DNA from: Sipunculus nudus | Lineage: Eukaryota > Annelida > Sipuncula > Golfingiida > Sipunculidae | Assembly (NCBI GenBank): GCA_026874595.1 | Contig: CM049317.1 | Coordinates: forward strand, 40,448,401 to 40,512,400 | DNA: 64,000 nt | Direction of reading: 5' to 3' | Shown here: positions 23,016-32,742 of the stretch, piece after piece | Position numbering within the stretch: position 1 is the first letter of the stretch | Layout: each line of letters begins with the position of its first letter | Translations under genes and position numbers: made by a program | Notes under the pieces: generated by a model | What the model saw: the letters and a program-made list of their open reading frames with translations, nothing else | What the model was told of the DNA's origin: nothing | The model's database searches: none

Positions 23016-25414
23016 TTCATGCGGTATTCTATAGGTTCACCTTCCATGTGTACATTGTCCCACCACAAGAAACAAAGGTAGTTCTGATCCTGAACACTGA
23101 CCCTGAACTGATGGAACATTTTTTCGACGTCGCACATGATAGCAACTGGTTCCTTTCTGAAGCGACACAACACACCAATCAAAGCATTTATAAGGTCTGG
23201 TCCCTGAAGAAGGTGGTCATTCAGTGAAGTTCCCTTGCACTTGGAACTACAGTCAAACACGACCCTAATCTTATTAGGTTTTTTAGGGTGATACACCCCA
23301 TGATGGGGTATGTACCAAATTGCTTCCCCCAACTCTGACGGAGGCACCTTCTCAGCTTCTCCATGGCTTATAATATCATCAATAAACTTCCTGTAGTCAT
23401 CATGATACTGTGGGTTTGCCTTGAATCGTCGTTTTAGATGTTCCAGCCTGTGCCTAGCTACTAGCCGGTTATTCGGTAGGTTTGGCTGACCATTTCTAAA
23501 TGGCAATGGCATTACATAATACCCATCCTCCCCTTGGTGTATACCGTCAACTATGCTCTTCAAAAACTGTAGGTCATCTTGTGACATGGTGTACTCACCA
23601 TTATTCCTTTCAATGAAGTCAGACTCAAGTAGACCTTGAACATCATATGGGGAGATCATACTTTCTTTGACAGTTGTTTTACACACATAATGAATTTCTG
23701 TTGGTGCATACTGTGCTTCCACATGTACATCTGGTTTATTATTACAAGGCAGCATATCAAGTTGTATTTCCTTGGTTATAACTTTGCGAGTTATACCGAT
23801 CGCATCACCAGAGTCCTCCCTTAAGTCAGTTCTACCCACAACGCTCCAGCCTAAATCAGTCTCTACAGCGAAGGGTTGGTCGCCATCCCCCTTGATACAG
23901 CTCAGGGGAGCCAATGCTTGCGGGCAATTGTACCCAATCAATAGACCAACCTCACAGTCTTGGAGTGGCTGTAACTTTTGAGCTATATCCCTTAAGTGAG
24001 GCCATTGTCCAGCCATTTCTGGTGTGGGTATATGTGCTGTATCTACCGGGATGAAACTTCGTGTGTAAGTTGTTGGCAAGCGAATACGATTGTTAGAAGA
24101 GAAGCCTCTAACCATTAGGTTCTTAAATTTGCAACATTGGATAACTTGGTCCTTGGAGGTCATTGTCGTCAATCTTAATTGTGCAGGCTCTGACTTTGTG
24201 CTTATCCTTTCACAAGTATCTTCTAAGACAAATGTGGTATCTGATTGCGTGTCGAGCAGCGCATACACCAACTGTTCCAACTCTGGATCCTCTACACTTG
24301 ACAGCCAGACAGGGACCACCATTGACGTAATGTGCTCTTGGTCTTTGCTCGAAACTCCATGACACACTGCACCTCTACTTTCCTGATTTGTCTTTGGTTC
24401 ATTTCTTGCTATTTCTGTTGCTTTATCAGCACTTTCTGACCCAGCACTAGTTTCTGCACTTTTACATGTGAAGCCTGTTCGTCTGTCGTCAATGTGTAAA
24501 CTCGTTGGGTGCCTCTTGTTGCATTTCTCACAAGTGGATTTTTTCGAACAATTCTTAGATAAATGGCCATGGCCCAGGCACCCAAAACACAACCCTTTTT
24601 TCCTGATGAAAGCTTGTTTGTCCTTAATTTCCTTGGGGGCAAATTTTCTACATTCGTGCAGAGTGTGTCCGTTTCTGTAACACAGCAAACAAAACTGCTC
24701 AACTGGTTTTGCTTTTCCTTTTGTTTGTGTTTCCGTTGTGAGTGTTCTTGCTCCAGTGCCACGTCTCTTTGATGATTTATCTTGCTCCTTTGCAGTGTTT
24801 CTTAATGCCTCAAGTGACATGATAGGGTCGCAGGCTATATCTGCCTCCTCACGAATGAACTTGGTAAATTCACCGAAGGAGGGGTATGTGCACCTGGTTT
24901 CTTTCACCTTTGCTTCAAGTCGACTCCATCTTGTTATTATCCAGTCAGGTAGTTTCTTTAGCATTTTTCTATTCTCTCTTGGGTCGTTTAAGATTTGCAA
25001 ACTCTCTATGTCATTCATGGCTATTTCACATTGCGCAAGAAAATCTGAGAATCGCCTCAGTCCTGTATTATCCTTCCTCGTTATGTTTGGCCACGATTCT
25101 AGCTTGTCCCTGAAGGCCTCAGTGAATACGAATGGACTACCATATGGTTTCCTCAGAACATCTTTAGCTTTCTCATATGCGTTTTCGCATTTGAGGAGAA
25201 AATACCCATTCACCGCCTCCTTTGCTGGGCCCCCTAGGTACCGCTTCAAATAATGGATCTGTTCATGAGGAGTGATACATTTACTCTCTACTAACATGGA
25301 GAAAGAGGTTTCCCAGTCTGGATACCTTAATGGGTCCCCGTTAAACACAGGTGGTTCTGGGGCTGGTAGCCAAAAAACACATGTGGCTGCTCCTAAAGCT
25401 GCATTAATATCTGT
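23015..25414 (-). pseudogene. BEL/Pao zinc knuckles, protease and reverse transcriptase N-terminal half
   Basis: About 800 codons are open. In order they hold a DUF1759-like gag segment (PDWETSFSMLVESKCITP), two CCHC knuckles (CLLCYRNGHTLHEC and CFGCLGHGHLSKNC), an aspartic protease with ALLDTQSDTTF (the DTQS form usual in BEL/Pao) and the polymerase fingers with CDVEKMFHQF. The frame is continuous with the gag-like frame upstream except for a TAG at 25415-25417. It is lost by a frameshift near 23015. The protease would process the polyprotein in virus-like particles. Confidence 0.92.
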
Positions 25415-26537
25415 CTAATGATTACCAAGAGGTGTATAAGGAGTTGCCAATATGTTTAGCTTGGACTTCTGAAACGTAGTGTTCCCAGTATCTGTATTTT
25501 CTTCCCTCATGCTGTTAGGAAGATTCACTGGTGTGTTTCTATTATCTTGCTCTTCCTTATCCTCTGCGAGCACTAATGCTGCGTCCAAACTATCACTGTC
25601 ATGCAGCTCATTATTCCTTTCCATCTCAGTCTCTTCATATGCCTTTAACTTGGCTTCTTCCATTTGTAATTTTTTAGCAATTCTCTGACACTGTAATTCT
25701 CTTTGTTTTCCTTCCATAAGCGCATCAACCGCTGCGCGTCGGGCCCTTTCCTCTAGCTCAAGTCATAGAATTTCACTTTCTCTTGCGGCTTCCTCCCTTT
25801 GAGCCTCCAATTCTACTTTAAGAGCAGCGGCATTTGCTGCTGCCTCTCTGATCTTTGACAATGTTGAAGAAGTGCTAGATCGTCATGAGGATCGACCAGA
25901 CTGTGAAGAAACAGACAAGGTAGGACATGGGTCACCTGAACCTACTTCATCAATCTGGTTTCTAGCATGAAGAATGGCTCTATATATCTCCGAAACCATG
26001 GAGTCAATCCCCTGACGCACCTTTGACGGAGGCGCACCGATACAAATATCTCGAAGTTCCTTATATACATCTTGAATCCTGTCCTTCAGATTTTCCAGGT
26101 CCCCCATGAGATCACTGGGCCGATTCGCTTGAAAAACCTCTTTTGTTTTGCTCTTGGTGCTCTGGACTAAAGACCTACATTCATTATAAATGCGCCAGAA
26201 ATTCTTTGTAAGCTCTTCCTTATTTTGTCTTGCCTTTTAGGTTATCTTATGCTGTCTAACTGTTCTGCGCACACTTTGAATTTGATCAGTCGTAAGGATT
26301 GCTGTTTCCTTGATAGGAGTCTCTTCAGGATAGTTACTGCTGTTGCCCCTGTGTTTTTCTGTAAGCTCCAGCACTCTTCCTTGAAGTGTGCGGATCTGGT
26401 CCTCTAAACTCTTACGAATCTCTATAGCTTTCCCAATCTTCTGTCTCTACAGACAGTATTGGGGCATGATCATGAGGAGCTGCTGTTTGGTCTACTTGAG
26501 AGTAGTCAATTTTCTGTGTCTCTGCTTTATCTGACAT
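25415..26537 (-). pseudogene. BEL/Pao gag N-terminal region
   Basis: A likely start ATG lies at 26535-26537 (MSDKAETQKIDYSQ). A frame change near 26415 and at least one more follow before the frame that starts at 26107 (MGDLENLKDRIQDVYKEL). That frame then runs to 25415 through two internal TGA codons (25883-25885 and 25763-25765). The segment is rich in E, K, R and A and predicts a coiled coil, as expected for the assembly part of BEL/Pao gag. Each of the internal stops could arise from one C-to-T change in a CGA codon, but that is inference. Confidence 0.8.
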
Positions 26538-27504
26538 CTTAAATGAGATAAAGTATGAATCCTCTTTGTGAAATATTTAGTGGCAGGCTGACTTACCTGA
26601 ACATAAGTTTTGTGAACACATTTCAGCCTGAATTGCTGTAAAACATTTTGTGACTGACATACAGCATAACATTAGACACAATATACTATATGGTGTATGA
26701 GATCCACACTTACCACAGATTCATCATCACCTTTAAGCACCTAAAATCGCGAATCTACTGTTAAATGCACAGCACAAAGTGTAATCTTCTAATAATCTTG
26801 CATGTTTCACAATAAATCTGTATCAGATTCCAACATAACATTACATACGGCAAAGTTTATGTGAGTAAGCAATAAATATTGCAAAACACATTAAAGTGCA
26901 GGCTTATAACATGCCTACATGTTCATAGCAAGCTCTGTCCCAGAGATAATGCTAGAATAACATTATCTGGTAAAGTGTCACGCACAAATGAAGTTAGTAT
27001 ATCAGATACCACCTTGAGCTATAACTGTTGTCATGAAACACATTAATGGTGAAGATTTCTATCAACATTAAATCAGTGTCAACACCGTTGTTAAAATAAC
27101 ATAAAACATGGGCAACGCTAACATGGTATCAACAAAGTGCAGCCATGGAATGGTACTGTTGACATCAGATAAACATGCCAACATAAACATTTGCAAATGA
27201 GCATATCACATATCATGTAATGAATGTAGTAGTTTGCGAACACATACTGACAGTATCAATGTCATCATAAAACAAATATGAGAGTTCTGTTGCCACTGAT
27301 CACTGACAGTGCTGTTACCATGGAACATGAAGGGTAGTAATGTTATCAAGTTTATTTTGACCATTTACCTCGGCTTCTTTGATTGCGTGTAATACTGTCT
27401 CTCGGCAAAGTTCATGTAGTGTCCTGTTTTAATCTGTCTGCACACAATTTAAGGACACTGTTTAACTGCAAAACACCACCTTTATAAGGTTGAGGCATAC
27501 AAAG
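26538..27504 (-). other. BEL/Pao leader, non-repetitive part
   Basis: About 970 bp of AT-rich DNA between the gag start and the minisatellite. No open frame of note is present. Given its place between the 5' LTR and gag it is presumably the untranslated leader of the element. Confidence 0.6.
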
Positions 27505-28149
27505 GAACAACCGTCTCTAAGACGCATAATTACCAGCGGTCTCTAAGACTTAAAAGTATCAGCCATCTCGTAAGATGCACAAGTATCAGCCGTCTTGTAA
27601 GATGCACAAGTAACAGCTGTCTCTAAGATGCACAAGTATCAGCTGGTTCTAGGATGCACAAGTATCAGCTGTCTCTAAGATGCACAAGTATCAGCTGTCT
27701 CTAAGATGCATAAGTATCAGCTGTCTCAAGGACGCACAAGTATCAGCTGTCTCTAGGATGCACAAGTATCAGCTGTCTCTAGGATGCACAAGTATCAGCT
27801 GTCTCTAAGATGCACAAGTATCAGCTGTCTCTAGGATGCACAAGTATCAGCTGTCTCTAGGATGCACAAGTATCAGCTGGTTCTAGGATGCACAAGTATC
27901 AACTGTCTCTAAGATGCACAAGTATCAACTGTCTCTAAGATGCACAAGTATCAGCTGTCTCTAAGATGCACAAGTATCAGCTGTCTCTAGGATGCACAAG
28001 TATCAGCTGTCTCTAGGATGCACAAGTATCAACTGTCTCTAAGATGCAGTGGTATCAGTTGTCTCCAAGATGCACAAGTATCAGCTGTCTCTAAGATGCA
28101 CAAGTATCAGCTGTCTCTAGGATGCACAAGTATCAGCTGTCTCTAGGAT
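27505..28149 (-). repeat. 26-bp minisatellite in the BEL/Pao leader
   Basis: About 25 head-to-tail copies of gatgcacaagtatcagctgt plus ctctaa. The main variants are ctctaag/ctctagg and cagctg/caactg. The array begins degenerate (27505-27600) and becomes highly regular. It ends about 36 bp inside the 5' LTR. The unit length of 26 is not a multiple of three and there is no conserved frame. Confidence 0.93.
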
Positions 28150-28185
28150 GTCACAGGCGCCATGGTTGAGACGTCGAGTTTTCAC

Positions 28186-29257
28186 TATAATGTTTCCGCA
28201 GGCATCACAACCAACGACGCTATACTGCTGCTACAGTTTATTGGAATGACTGTAACACCGTGAAAACTGAAATACAAGATAAACTCTTGTTTGGATAGCA
28301 TTCACATCTTTTAAACTGTTACAGCAATAAATAAAACAATGACATTAAATATATACACTACTAAAGGAGGGACATAGTACCTACTATCACATGCACAGTT
28401 GTCACTAAACCCAATTAATCTATTCCAACATTCACAGTAACATCAAACCTTATTGACACGTCTCCACGCAAGGACCATATAATAATACTCATGCATTTAA
28501 ATTCCAACTTCTCCGACAGACTGCATCATTATAAGTACACCCTATAGTGACATGAAGACATTAAATGTGTTTACCGCGGTGCGACATCGCAATATACTGG
28601 GCTGCCATCTGTTGACCATACAACGAACTAACATGGGTTCATATATAAATATACTGAAGTCATCGAGCTCACAGAATGAGGAAGATCCTTTGTTATAAAC
28701 CACAGGACTACTGTAGTTAACTACAGTAACCAATAAAAATGAGGTATGCAAGTTATAAAGTACAAGATATCAAGAGAACAACTATACTTTACGAGATGAA
28801 AATAGATGGACTATACTTAAAACTTGGTCATAGTTACCTCGTTTCGACGTGTGAACCTGGGATTCATCGTTAGTCACTGTACATCTAGGTTTTCTTACTT
28901 GATCCAAGTACTTTAAACAGATATTAAAGAGAAGTCCATCATCTCTAGCGAAATGCTCAACAACCGCCATTTTTCTGTGCAAGTAGTAACCATCTTAATA
29001 TCACTACACCGATAAGCGGCTCTGACAATAAAATCTCCTTTGTAATACAAATACAGCTTTAATACAAAAAAGGAAGACGGTAACGGATTTCCCTTAGACA
29101 TTAGAAAAACTATGAAATACATCTTAAAAGGAACTATTTTCTTACTCTCAACAACACACAATAACCTCAGGTTATTAGTCTCTACATAGACTGGTAACTG
29201 CTCCCAACTGCGTCCCTACATAGATTGGTAACTGCTCCCAAAACTGCGACAGCTACA
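28186..29257 (-). repeat. BEL/Pao 5' LTR
   Basis: Promoter-side LTR of the minus-strand element, with the same length and sequence as 19095-20166 apart from about ten substitutions seen by eye. The bases just inside (28150-28185) do not give a clean tRNA primer match. A TGGCGCC string occurs about 24 bases in, too far for a standard primer-binding site. Confidence 0.92.
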
Positions 29258-29262
29258 GTCCA
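29258..29262. repeat. Target-site duplication, right (GTCCA)
   Basis: Right-hand partner of 19090-19094, adjacent to the outer end of the 5' LTR. Confidence 0.75.
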
Positions 29263-29829
29263 TATGCTTTAGCTCATGTCCATTATTCTATAATTTACAG
29301 AGTTTCATTTAAGCTGGGCTATTTTCTCTTAGCTTTTCAAATGGTAATATACATGGAAAAACCATAAGAAATAAAAATATTTTGCAGTTACTAATATTTT
29401 CCAAAACTCAGCTGAGCTACGTGACCCATGGGTCACTTGTTTTTCTCTATTTTTTATACCATTACAGATGCCATAGTCTGTTAACAGGACACCAATCATT
29501 ACCTAAAATCTTTTAATTACACATCCTGAGAGTTCCTCTAAAGTTCTCCTCAGAAACCTGAAATTAGGTCACAGTGACTTATATTCTCTGAATTTCAGGC
29601 AATGTTTGAGCACCAGAGAAATAATGCAAAATACACACAAATTGCCAGATTCCTCATGAATGCCTGAATCGATTGTCATCAAATTTGGTGTGCTTATGGG
29701 TCTTGATGAACTTGATCTATAGTGCATGAACTATGATGCAACCTACATTATCTTAATTAGTTGCCTGTGCAAGGACATATTGTCAACATGTTAGTCGGCT
29801 GAGCTTCATGACCCATGGGTCCCTTTTTA
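29263..29829 (+). repeat. Family B terminal fragments with palindromic end
   Basis: Two pieces abut. The first ends with gctgagcta and the perfect 16-bp palindrome gtgacccatgggtcac (29421-29436) followed by ttgttttt. The second carries family B boxes and ends with ggctgagcttcatgacccat (palindrome core near 29809-29820). The same ending recurs near 52550 and, in a variant form on the other strand, near 55371. This looks like the defined 3' terminus of the family B element. Confidence 0.65.
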
Positions 29830-30029
29830 ACCTGGTAATATCAATCGCTTTAAACAGGAGGTTATGATGTAAGGACACTAGGACGGGCTTACGAACAAAT
29901 CATGCTGTCAGCTTCTTTGGAGGATTGAGAATTACAGTATGTACCACAGCCATATTATCACAGTTGAATGAAACTGCGTGATTTCTCCAGAGGTGACTCC
30001 ACTGTTCCACTGCTAGAACTATCGGAAAC
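29830..30029 (-). pseudogene. DIRS-like reverse transcriptase/RNase H, distal part
   Basis: On the minus strand this reads FPIVLAVEQWSHLW, NCDNMAVVHTV and LLFKAIDITR, matching the RNase H end of DIRS-type polyproteins. One in-frame TGA lies near 29910. The coding sequence picks up exactly where the fragment at 35465-36775 stops, with Gypsy-1 and its GAAAC duplication in between. The left end is cut by the family B palindrome end at about 29829. Confidence 0.88.
30025..30029. repeat. Target-site duplication of Gypsy-1, left (GAAAC)
   Basis: gaaac precedes the 5' LTR and is repeated after the 3' LTR at 35465-35469. It lies within the DIRS-like coding sequence. Confidence 0.92.
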
Positions 30030-30227
30030 TGTAGTGATATGATACACATACAGCACTATATCATGTATCGCATTTACACAGTCTGTATTTAGCATGTGTA
30101 GTAATACAGTAAGATAAAGTAGTTCAGTACAAGCTATCCTTATGGCTACATGTGTAACAGCATCATGGTAATAAAGAAGCTCAATCTACATCAGTGACTT
30201 GATTATCAATGGCCAAGTATTACTTCA
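30030..30227 (+). repeat. Gypsy-1 5' LTR
   Basis: 198 bp, starting tgtagtgatatgatac and ending aagtattacttca (TG...CA). It contains an AATAAA-type signal in ggtaataaagaag near its 3' side. It matches 35267-35464 with two substitutions. Confidence 0.95.
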
Positions 30228-30241
30228 TGGTGGCAGCGGTG
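30228..30241 (+). other. Gypsy-1 primer-binding site (tRNA-Leu type)
   Basis: tggtggcagcggtg starts at the first base after the 5' LTR. It is complementary to the ACCGCTGCCACCA 3' end typical of animal tRNA-Leu of the AAG/TAG class, with CCA included. The match is from knowledge of that tRNA rather than from a tRNA gene in this window. Confidence 0.8.
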
Positions 30242-30783
30242 TGTGAACAATGTAAACACAAAGACAGTTGAAACATTTTATGGACTGATCTAGTGTAATC
30301 CATGAACAAACACTTGAAAAACATATCAAGTGGGACAGACAGGAAGGACCACAGTTCCCGCCTTGTCAAGTTGCCTCTGAAGACATGACCGGACATTTAA
30401 GGTAAATAACAACTCAAAGCCAGCCATAACTTAATCTCTCTGGGGATAGAATTATTTTGTGGTCTATGGCTAAAATTCACAAACTTTGAACCTTCTGACC
30501 AAAAAGTGCTTGAATTAATTAAGCATATATGAGTGGCAAAGACCATATTGGGGCCCACAGCTACAATCTGTCACAATAACCAGGCCAATACCAGTGGCTG
30601 GGCGAATTCCAGTTCAAGTCAACACAGCCTTGCCAGACTGTTACCCTGTGCACTGCCTGACCTACCCTACCCTGGGGGTATGACAAAAACAGCATAAAAA
30701 GGACACTGGGTCACCTACATCTCTGCTGGAGATTAACCTCGCATGTGACTAGTAGGCCTATTTTGTGACTACAACATATAAAC
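30242..30783 (+). other. Gypsy-1 leader
   Basis: About 540 bp between the primer-binding site and the gag ATG, without a significant open frame. It is presumed to be untranslated leader. Confidence 0.6.
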
Positions 30784-31563
30784 ATGGCAAGTTACCTTCC
30801 AACTATGGACTGGTCTAGCCAGAATTTGGATGAATGTCTAACCTTATTCAAACAGAAATTGATTTATTACTTTGAGGATGAAAAAATCATTCAAAAAGAG
30901 GCACAAGCTAGAAAAATATGCAGAGGCATTGGTGATGAAGGCTTAAAACGCTTAAATGCAAGTGGCCTCACTGAAACACAGAAAAAAGATCCTGTTGAAC
31001 TATGGACATTCTTTGAGAGCCAACTCAAGGTTAGAGTCAACTTCCGAATACATCGACTGCAGCTAATGAGGCTTAGACAGAACCAATTAGAAACACTGGA
31101 TGACTTTGTGACTTGGGCCAGAACACTTGCACTGAAGTGTGACTTTAGTGACGAAGAACTAAGCGAGAGGCTACTAGAACTGATTATTGCCAGCACTCCA
31201 TTTGATCAGTTTCGTAAAGACCTTCTTGGCAAAACAAAAGGATACTCGATCAAAGATGCCCTAATTGAAGGACGCAGGTATGAAGCTCTATCTGCCGGGT
31301 CAGATCAAATTGACCAAATGAAAACAGCCATGGAGCACACGGAGCACATTTATGGTGTAGATCGCGGCCGGAAATGCAGAAATTGTTGTACCAGTCACAA
31401 ACCACGTCAATGTCCTGCCTACAATGACGAATGCAATGCGTGCGGGATAAAAGGACATTGGGCTAAATGTTGCAGAAAAACTTGCAACAGATCAAGAACC
31501 AGAACCAATCGAGGCCGATCTTCGTCTCTCCGCAATCCGCCGACAAGAAGAACAACACCATGA
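30784..31563 (+). pseudogene. Gypsy-1 gag with zinc knuckles
   Basis: 259 codons open from an ATG in acatggcaagtt. Residues ~20-190 look like the helical retrotransposon gag domain (FFESQLKVRVNFRIHRLQLM, then LDDFVTWARTLALKC). Cysteine/histidine motifs follow near residues 198-232, including a clear CCHC knuckle CNACGIKGHWAKCC. Gag would form the particle and bind element RNA. The frame stops at TGA 31561-31563. The same frame stays open beyond it into the protease, so this stop is likely secondary or, less likely, a readthrough site. Confidence 0.9.
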
Positions 31564-32742
31564 GATCATTCTGGTGGAAGCAGACCAGCTGGCAGAACAA
31601 ACCAGAGAAACCACCAATTTCACTCAGTCGAAGAGTATCAAGACTCTGATGGTGAGACATACCATCAGACATTTTGTTCAATAACTATCAGTACAAAATA
31701 CATAGATAGTGTATGTGATGAAACTCCTCGCGATGAGGCATTCTCAAACCTGAGTATCAAACCACCAGGATTTCCTCAAGGAAAATATACGCTACAGCTG
31801 AAAATCGACACAGGTGCCTCTGGCAACACATTACCACTGAGGACATTCCGTCAAATGTACGGCGACTCCATAAAGGATAACAAATTCCTTATGCCTTGCA
31901 ATGTTAAGCTGACAGCCTACAATGGACAAGAGATAACATGTCTTGGTAAGTTAGACATGCCGTGTCGGTATGGCAATTCTGATTGGATGAAGACTTGATT
32001 CTACATCGTAGATGTTCCAGGTCCAGCTGTCGTCGGACTTCCTACCAGTGAGCTGCTAGGACTAGTTACCATCAATGTTGATGGGCTGGACGAATCAAGC
32101 CAGACTATGAGCCAGACAGGTGCTAAAGTGAGCTCTAATGCAATATCAAACACCAGTAAACAACCAGCCCATCCAAAACCTGGGAATATCTCAAGCATAA
32201 ACGACCTGATGAAAGCATACCCACAACAGTTTGATCAAATTGGCAATTTTCCTGGCGATGCAAAACTGCTCCTGAAACCTGATGCAGAGCCATTTATAGA
32301 CCCACCACGGAAATGCAGTCTGCACATCAAGGATAAACTGAAACTAGAGCTAGACAAAATGGTGAGCCAAGGTGTCATCAGAAGAGTAGACGAACACACT
32401 GACTGGTGTTCAAGCTTAGCTTTCAGTACCAAAAAAGATGGCTCCTTGAGAATCTGCATAGATCCACAGAAACTGAACTCAAGTCTTAAGAGATGTCCCC
32501 ACAAAATTCCAACAGTGGAAGAGCTTAATCCAGAATTTGCTAGAGCCAAAGTATTCAGCAAATTAGACGCCAAAGCTGGATATTGGTCAATCCATCTCAG
32601 CAAAGACTCGCAGCTTCTCACCACGTTTCGCACACCATTTGGTCGTTATTGTTGGTGTAGACTACCATTTGGCCTCAGTGTGTCACAAGACATATTTCAG
32701 TCCAGAATGGACCAGATCCTGAAAACCTCAAAGGTGTCGTGA
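31564..32742 (+). pseudogene. Gypsy-1 protease and reverse transcriptase N-terminal half
   Basis: Same frame as gag. The aspartic protease motif LKIDTGASGNTL starts at about 31798, and a TGA at 31996-31998 interrupts the protease end. The polymerase part includes KKDGSLRICIDPQKLN, SKLDAKAGYWSIHL with the first catalytic aspartate, and RLPFGLSVSQDIFQ. The frame is lost near 32720, just before the second catalytic box, by a one-base-type frameshift. Confidence 0.92.

Larger units (their letters stand above)
19095..29257 (-). mobile_element. BEL/Pao LTR retrotransposon, full length, inactivated
   Basis: A 10.2-kb element in minus orientation with two 1,072-bp LTRs, a polypurine tract beside the 3' LTR, a flanking GTCCA duplication and a gag-pol region in BEL/Pao order: gag, zinc knuckles, aspartic protease, reverse transcriptase, RNase H, integrase and a C-terminal DUF5641-type segment. 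The LTRs differ at roughly ten positions by eye (about 1%), so the insertion looks young. The coding region nevertheless has at least three in-frame stops and at least four frameshifts. It could be mobilised only if proteins were supplied in trans. Confidence 0.93.

Noticed and set aside
28150-28185. TGGCGCC string as a tRNA-Lys primer-binding site for the BEL/Pao element
   Set aside because: It is about 24 bases from the LTR and only seven bases match, so it is not a convincing primer site.
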